From: Margaritifera margaritifera
Lineage: Eukaryota > Mollusca > Bivalvia > Unionida > Margaritiferidae
Assembly: GCA_029931535.1 (NCBI GenBank)
Contig: JAQPZY010001346.1
Coordinates: forward strand, 2,108,001 to 2,172,000
Length of the DNA stretch: 64,000 bases
Direction of reading: 5' to 3'
Shown here: positions 57,169 to 64,000 of the stretch, piece by piece
How positions within the stretch are numbered: the first letter of the stretch is position 1
How the letters are laid out: every line of letters begins with the position of its first letter
Translations under genes and position numbers: made by a program
The notes under the pieces: generated by a model
Seen by the model: the letters and a program-made list of their open reading frames with translations, nothing else
Told to the model about the DNA's origin: nothing
Database searches by the model: none

Positions 57169-60100
57169 CTGTGGAAGAACAGTAAAATTCAATATTTTAC
57201 AGAAAATAAAACTTAATGTAATGCTGCTAGAAATTATAATTACTCCAATTTTCTTTCTCCAGTATTGTTAGTAAACACAAGAGTCCAAAGTGATTCTGAG
57301 ATTACTTACCTGGATTTCATTTGCTTCAAAAAGAATAGTAGCAATGATAGGCCAGGCAATCATGATAAAATCTTTAAGTCTCAGGTGAAAGTACTTTACA
57401 CATATTTTAGGGTCTCAAACATATACACATAATGGTGTTTCAATGACCCCAATGTACACATGTTGTCAGGATTATGGCTGGTTATGCAAATAGCACATTT
57501 AGGAGCTACATTCACTTCAAAAGAAAACTGCCTCTGAAAGGAACAGTTTTCAGTAATAGCTAGCATGTTTCCCAGACAGGCTGTCCCCAGCTAGTGCAAC
57601 ATGGTAGAAAGCTAGAATTAGTCACTCAGTTTAGACTCTCTTGTTATTTTTAGACCAGGTACATGTCACATCTCACTCTGCCAACAAATTGGGCATTACA
57701 AACTCCAACAATCTACCCTACATCTGAATTCTATTTATGCCAAAAGTCACATCAATTTTTCTTTTCAATGCTTTACTGTATTGGAATGGAAATATGAGAG
57801 ATAGAGAATCTACCTTTGAAAATTATGAATAATGATACCATAGACCTTGAAAACTGTAGATTTCACCTCATTTATAAATTTTATTTCATTACTCATTTAT
57901 TTATTTATTTATTTATTACAATTACCTATCAACTTCTTTTTTGTTTTCTTAGACCACATTAAATGTAGTATGGCTGAGCATGATTTTATTGTGGGGATTT
58001 TTGTGTGAATTCATTTCCTAGGTATACTATACTAATAAGTGGAACAATCAACTTCTGTCTGTGATGATATATATGGTAATGCTCTGAAATAGTGGCTACC
58101 ATAAAACAGGGACATAGTCAGAGACATGGTACATGCATATCAGTTACAACGAAATCATCAGTGCTCACAGATGTTAATTGCATCTACAACCATGCTGGTA
58201 CAATGTTATGTATTACATGTACATAACAATGTAAGCACATGATTCTGTTTATTTGACTACATCAGCTACATGATTGACTCAATCAAGAAATAAGTACATG
58301 GTTTGAAATTGCTGTAATGTTTTTTGGCAATTTTCAAGGCTCATGTCCACTGGGATTTTTTTTCATCTTCATTCTGCATCAGATTTACATATCAACAAAG
58401 TAGATGAGTGCTAAGTGCAGATGAGGCAGTATATGCAATATCAGATTTACACATCAACAGTGTAGATGAGGCAGTATAATTACAGATAATTTGCAAATTG
58501 TTTTTCTTCTTTTTCTTTTAAAATAAAGATTATTAACAAAGCTTGCGTGACAATCCAATTTCTCTGCATATAAAATACTGAGCAACAACTATGAATATTT
58601 ACAAAACAATGACATCAGTAAAGGTAGGAATGCACTCAGCTTCTGGCATCAGTGTAACACTGAAGAGCACACAACCTTTTATGAGAACAAAAATATAAAC
58701 AGAATATTTAAAGTTTATATACCAAAGTTTCTTTAACTTCATAGGCATCTCAGTTTCTTAACCATTATCTTTCCCGAGTTGAGAAGTATGTTCCTAGTGA
58801 GTGATACTTGAGTGAACTGGGGGGGGGGGGAGATTCGCTTTACATAAAACAGAAATTAGAAAATAAGATTTAAAAAAACTTATTTTATTATTTTTTAATT
58901 TATCAGTAAATACACGGCCATAAGTTGCCATTAAGACTACTAAGCATAAAATTAAAAAAGATATTTGTCCAATGAGACACCATGAACTTTGCTTTACAAT
59001 GAAAAACAAGACATGTAATGTATACTTGGATTCCTGTCATACTTATATTGCACCACATCTGTAGTTTGTTTCTACAATAAAGCTTGTTTACAATGTTTCA
59101 GAGGGGACTGGGAATTTAGAACGTTATAACCAAGAAATGTTATATCCAAATTCATCGTTTATTTTTCAAAGTGTTTATTTACTTGTCCATGTCGATGACA
59201 CATGTAGTAAACAATTTATACTGGTATGATTACTGTCAGAACTCGTACGTAATGGTAATAAAATTTTCAAACAACATACATTTGTATAAATACATGTTAT
59301 CACGATGAAAAAAGGATAAACCAGTAAGTTCTACCATCTGATGAAAGTGTCAACATACATGTACATGTATCAGCCAGTGAATGATAAAAATAACTTTCAT
59401 GTAAAAATGTCTTTGTTCAATAACTTAACAACTAGTAAATTAGTCCTTTATTTATTTGGATGGAAAGAAATTGTCAATAGTCATCTGCTTTCAATTAATC
59501 TGTGAATTTCGATTGATGTTTTTCAATGACATGGAAATTCTCATATAGCTTTGTGTCTAAAGAGACATTTTTTCTTTTTTTGATCAGCAATTTTCAGACA
59601 TTTTCACAACAGTCAGAATTTAAAATGAACATGAAAGAGATTTACTTCAAGGTGTACTCAGCTAGTCAACATACAGGTAGAGAATGATAGTTAATGGATA
59701 TTTCTAAATTATCTAGTTAAAAAGGTACAAAACAAAATCATTTCTTTTCATGCTTTACACTAAACCAGCAACCTATGATTCTAAAGTACTGATTATGAAT
59801 GAGGTGCGATTATCTTTACTGTATATAGTTAAATGTAAGCATAAAAATTAAAAGCATTGATTACCAGCTTTCCTTGAATAACTCTCTGAAGCAATTTAAT
59901 CTTTAAAACACTCTCTCACTTTCACTTCTGATCCATTATTTACTACATGTATGGTCATACAAAAATGCATAAATTTTTAAGTGGCTTTTCTTTCTTTCTT
60001 TTTTCTTTCACAGTTTAAGTGGACTGGTTGCTGTTCTGACAGTGGGTGTATTTTCTTCTTTGTAATACTAAGAAAAACTCAACATATACTGACTTAATCA

Positions 60101-61044
60101 CAATAAAAGGCTTATAACAAGGTATTTTTCAATTAAATTTAATAAAAAGAGTCGAACTGTTATAGCACAGCTTCTGTTTATAAATTCAGCAGCCACATGG
60201 ATGGTATGGCATTAGTTTGTCAGGCCTTCATATCTGGATGCTACCTGTGTATACTGTGAAATTTTCAGAGTACAATGAAATCTAACTACATGCTTACATG
60301 CTGATTTCATATATAGAATGGTTGTGGCATTACTCCTGAAATTGTACAATAATTTCACCAATTTCTTGAAGTACTACAAATTTTAATACCAAAATAAACA
60401 AGAGTTTGATTTAATAATTTGGCAAGATGTGTTGTATTCTTGAAGAAAAAAAAAATCTTATCACTGCTTCTTGCTTATTTTTGAAAGATTATAGCTCCTT
60501 AAAAAGCTTAACTTCTTACTGCAGAAAGAGTGGTCCTATATGAGGTGGGCTGATGTACATGTTTACTCTATCTGCATTTTAGCATGAAAACACTTTCAAG
60601 GCTTAATCATTTGGTTCTGAGCTCGAATTTTACACCATATATCAATCAGTTGAACAGAAATTAAAAAATTTCACCATGAGAAACCTTAGCATCAGAATTT
60701 ATTAAAATTCAGTGAGAAACTAAAATCGAGGAGTGCGATTCTGAGATAGTACAAAATTCTGTGAGATACTTCCTTGTTCTGTACAAGATTACAGGTATGC
60801 CTGTGACATTTGTTCATATAGGTTGAATGATTTTTCTGTGCAATTTTCAAATGCTTTGGCAGAGTAGTATCATTTGCACATACTTTTAAAGGGCCCTGAA
60901 GCCACGATACTCCCCTTGATACTTGGTCAAAACTGCTCTGAAAATTTTTCAATGACAAACACCAACGTGTTGTGATCCGTCTCTAAAATATGCATATTTA
61001 TGTTGAGAATACACTTGCCACAGTATGCAAATTAAAAAATTTAC
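57169..61044 (-). other. Intron, 3.9 kb
   Basis: No mobile element is clearly bounded here. (ATTT)n at about 57895-57918 and a G10 run near 58821. One isolated donor-like site at 57311 follows a short open frame; see rejected items. Confidence 0.8.
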
Positions 61045-61236
61045 CTTGGGACTGTACAAGGACTGCTCCATCTTGAGTGTCTCCACCATGAACTTGTCAA
61101 GGTTGTTGTCAGGGTTACCACCAATGGATTTCAGGAAGCTCACAGCAATATCAAGGTTATCTAGGGCCTGACACAGGTCAGGCAAACTGCAGAACTCCTC
61201 GCATATTTTGTGCTTGACTCCAGTACTCAGGGGTTC
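61045..61236 (-). CDS. RNF213: RNF213-like gene, internal exon
   Basis: 192 nt, phase 0 to phase 0. Acceptor CCTTCAG at 61237, donor AAG|GTAAAT at 61044. Encodes EPLSTGVKHKICEEFCSLPD, then LDNLDIAVSFLKSIGGNPD and FMVETLKM. The LxxLxxAVSFLxSxGGxPxxxL motif is the most recognisable block of the RNF213 C-terminal domain. Confidence 0.9.
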
Positions 61237-62734
61237 CTGAAGGTGTGAAATATTGAAAAAATAGTTATGACAGTAGTTGAAGGATTGCAAAAGAGATCAA
61301 GTTATCTCAAATGTCCAAACATAATTGAAATTTAGACTAGATTTAATTTCCACAAAAGCTCTATGTTATACAGTTTAGATAACATAATTTTATTATTTTG
61401 GTCACAAATTAAATATCATTATAAATGTAAACACCCGTATATATGATAGCTATAGAAATTAAAACAGTGTGTACAAAAGGTCAGTTGTTTCTGGCTATTT
61501 GAAAATGTACCTGGTTTGGCAAGACATCACATTAGCACATTAATCAATTATTGACCAATCATCAATCAATAAGCAAACACCACTGACTGATCATGATATG
61601 TTATTATTCCCAACTATAATATGGATGTGCAATACTCACTTCTGTCCCAAATTCAAATTTGTATTGTATATTGAGAAAATAGTATGATCATTTTGATAAT
61701 GAGGCTTTTTTTGGTGCATCTGTTAACATTTGTTGGAACTATTTTGGGACTTCACTTGAACATGTTCATGAACAGACATCTTTAATCCATACATCTTAAA
61801 TTTCAAAGTAAATTAATTGTAAGGGACAAGAACATACAGAAAAATACATGGATTGTGTAAATTCAGGTGGCATGTGGGAGACACCTTCATATACAGTACA
61901 TCTGCCTATACAGAACTAACAGATTTCTTCATTTGCATCAGTGTAAGATAGAGAAATTTCAATCCAGAAGGTGACATTTTCATATCCATCACATTCATGA
62001 ATGAAAAAGTTTAGGCTATAAACAAAATGGTGCTCAATTAGAATACATAAAGCATAAAAAAGACAAAATATCCATTAAAATGTTTGGATATACAGAATGA
62101 GTGTATAGAGTTAAAAAAAAATAATAATAACAAAACTGATGTAAACTTGGAAATGTTACATCCAACTGGTAATGACTGAAATTAAAGCAATAGAAGAACA
62201 GCAGACAATACTGATACCATGTACTTGATGATATTATAAAAATGAGTTGAGTGGGGATTTACAATGAAAAAGTTATCTGGACTTTGTGTGATATAAGACA
62301 ACAGTCATGTGATGAAAATAAATATATTCTCAATCTGTCTCTTACAGTGCAAAACAGTCATACACACGAAGGAATGTTGAAAAAAAAAACTGCCTTGTAC
62401 TTTATGGACAGTTCTCCTTCAATTCCAGGTAATGTTTTATTTTCCCAAAGGAAAGAATGCTTTGATAGTTGACATTAAAAAACCCTGCACAGTTTTCCAC
62501 ATCATGTGATAGAAATTTTAAGGTTTCACTGTACTATAGGCAGGTGCAACCTATGGCCCACAGGTAAAAACATCCGGCCCATTACCTCGTTTTATCTGCT
62601 TATTTACATCATAGCATGTGGCTTTAAAAATCGCTGATCCAGCCCGTGCCCTGGAGGAAGCTGCACATGCCTGCTGTACTATGTAAATAAATATTATATA
62701 AGCTTTGAATGATTTTAAAAGAATCTGCTCTCAC
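61237..62734 (-). other. Intron, 1.5 kb
   Basis: AT-rich, no repeat recognised; splice sites as given for the flanking exons. Confidence 0.8.
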
Positions 62735-62809
62735 CTGTGGAATTTTCTCCTGTAGCTTTCTAAAAACTGTGGCATTAGTGTATTCAGCTCTATACACCAT
62801 CAACTCAAT
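62735..62809 (-). CDS. RNF213: RNF213-like gene, most 5' exon in the window
   Basis: 75 nt, phase 0 to phase 0, acceptor ATTTAG at 62810 and donor CAG|GTGAGA at 62734. Encodes IELMVYRAEYTNATVFRKLQ then EKIPQ. The YR.xY...xFxxLxxKIPQ pattern precedes the GG-motif exon in RNF213. The five exons total 714 nt, 238 codons with the stop. AAA+, RING and other E3 parts lie beyond the right edge. Confidence 0.82.
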
Positions 62810-62934
62810 CTAAATGACACAAAACAGACATTAAGATAACTCCAAAACAGAAGGATGCAATCAGCTTTATATCTCAGTTAATGGTAAAATGAGTACTGTA
62901 AATGGTACATGATATGCCCACCATGTAAAACTTT

Positions 62935-63420
62935 CATTGATCGGATACTTTACTTTTTTAATCCAAAATCAATAGGTGTCTTCCTTGTCTTGAATGAAGA
63001 AAGCCACAACATTTGATCAAGATAAAAGACACAGAAAGCAAGTTACCTTCTGGAAACCATTTTTCTTCTTTAGTCTTGGTGACTTTAATCTAGTGACCCC
63101 GAAACTGTTATGTACCTTTCTCATCTCAAATGCAAGCCATCTGCAAAGTTTGGTCATGATTTATGGCATGGGAGTTATTCTGAGGAAACCATTTTTCTTC
63201 TTGGAGTGCCTCTGGCATTGACATTTGATCTTTTAATCCCAAAATCAATAGGGTGTCTTCCTTGTCTCAGATTCAACCAATCTACAAAATTTAGTCAAGC
63301 CATGTAGTACAGAACATAAGTAATTTTAATAAAAATAATTTTTTCCTTCTTTTAGTTCCTGTGACCTTGACCTCTGATCTTTTGTCCCTAAAATGAATAG
63401 GTATCTTCCTTGAATGAGGT
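62935..63420. repeat. Degenerate tandem repeat, same family as 49505-50770
   Basis: Units with aaaccatttttcttctt, ggtgac/tgaccttgac, caaaatcaatagg.gtcttcctt and gcaagccatctgcaaa. About three to four units. Confidence 0.65.
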
Positions 63421-63439
63421 GCAAGCAGGCAACATAATC

Positions 63440-63900
63440 ATTTTCAAGTCTGATCAAAATGGGATCAATAATATGGTTTCTAGAGTTTAACAAGCTTGGC
63501 CAATCAGATGCAAGATGAACTCATTAATATGTATGGATCTTGCTCATTATCGAACTTGTGCAAGATATTGATGATGGAAGCATACATTCCAAGTTTGATC
63601 AAAATTGACTCAGAAGTATTGCCTCCAGAGCGGTAACAAGCTCAGTCAATCAGATGCAAAATCAACTAATTAGCATGCACGGATCTTGCTCATTATTGTA
63701 CTTGTCTGAGTTCTTAATGACATAAACAAATATTCCAAGTTTCATGAAAATTGGATCAGAAATGTGGCCTCCCGAGTGGTAACAAGCTCAACAAATCAAA
63801 TGCAAGATCACCCATTAGCATGTGTGGATCTCACTCATTATCGAACTTATTTGAGACCTTAATGATATAAGCATATATTCCAATTATATTTAGTTGTCAA
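63440..63900. repeat. 146-bp tandem repeat, three copies
   Basis: aacaagct at 63489, 63635 and 63781 gives a strict 146-bp period; each unit also has gcatg.atggatcttgctcatta and attccaagttt. Fragments of the same unit lie at 39015-39260 and 41390-41640. Confidence 0.8.
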
Positions 63901-64000
63901 TCACTAAAAGTGTCAACCAAGGTTATTGTCTAATAATAGATTGTTAATCTGTAATGAGCTAGAATGAATGTTAAGTAGTCACATGGCTAATACTGACCAA

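Noticed and set aside
57312..57380. Short open segment ending in a perfect CAG|GTAAGT donor (minus), possible extra exon of the RNF213-like gene
   Set aside because: No good acceptor in frame upstream, a TGA precedes it, and the flanking exons already join in phase with a continuous RNF213-like sequence.
63000..63221. Possible additional exon upstream in the RNF213-like gene
   Set aside because: The sequence belongs to the degenerate tandem repeat family at 49505-50770 and lies on the opposite strand.

Overview
This window looks like the nuclear genome of a marine invertebrate, probably a mollusc and most likely a bivalve. It is AT-rich and intron-split. It is dominated by repeats of kinds common in mollusc genomes: pearl-like (Helentron/HINE-type) elements with tandem-repeat cores, DIRS and Gypsy retrotransposons, tRNA-derived SINEs, mariner-like elements and many short inverted-repeat elements. 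The species is inferred from repeat style only; nothing here is diagnostic.

Cellular genes. Two gene ends lie on the minus strand, one at each edge. At the right, five exons between 62809 and 48686 splice with matching phases into the last 237 residues and stop codon of an RNF213-like (mysterin) giant AAA+ E3 ubiquitin ligase; its 5' part lies beyond position 64000. At the left, the exon at 274..1 starts a protein with a cysteine-rich double zinc ribbon of the kind found at the N-terminus of RNF213. The simplest reading is a head-to-tail tandem pair of RNF213-like genes separated by about 48 kb of mobile-element debris.

Layout. 0.5-3.8 kb: a pearl head fragment and a decayed DIRS element (gag, RNase H and tyrosine recombinase remnants). 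4-11.6 kb: small inverted-repeat elements, two tRNA SINE copies and two pearl-like elements. 13.6-18.3 kb: a 372-bp duplication, a 1.9-kb foldback element with a nested MITE, and a pearl fragment. 18.3-26.3 kb: remains of at least two copies of one Gypsy family, one with protease fused to integrase by deletion, the other with RT/RNase H and integrase head to head. 27.97-32.91 kb: a 4.94-kb terminal-inverted-repeat transposon with an 8-bp target duplication, ends built from GCAAAGAC arrays, a PHD-finger exon and a nested TA-flanked element. 34.8-41.8 kb: a deleted DIRS element, partly tandem-duplicated, with a LINE inserted in one unit. 42.1-47.4 kb: a 67-bp satellite, two pearl-like elements and a MITE. 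48.7-64 kb: the RNF213-like gene end, whose introns hold a SINE, tandem repeats and a mariner with further nested insertions.

Almost every longer open frame outside the two gene ends is either a transposon fragment or chance. The most novel-looking object is the 4.94-kb TIR transposon. No RNA polymerase III tRNA gene, rRNA or CRISPR was seen. No searches could be run, so family names rest on motif recognition.
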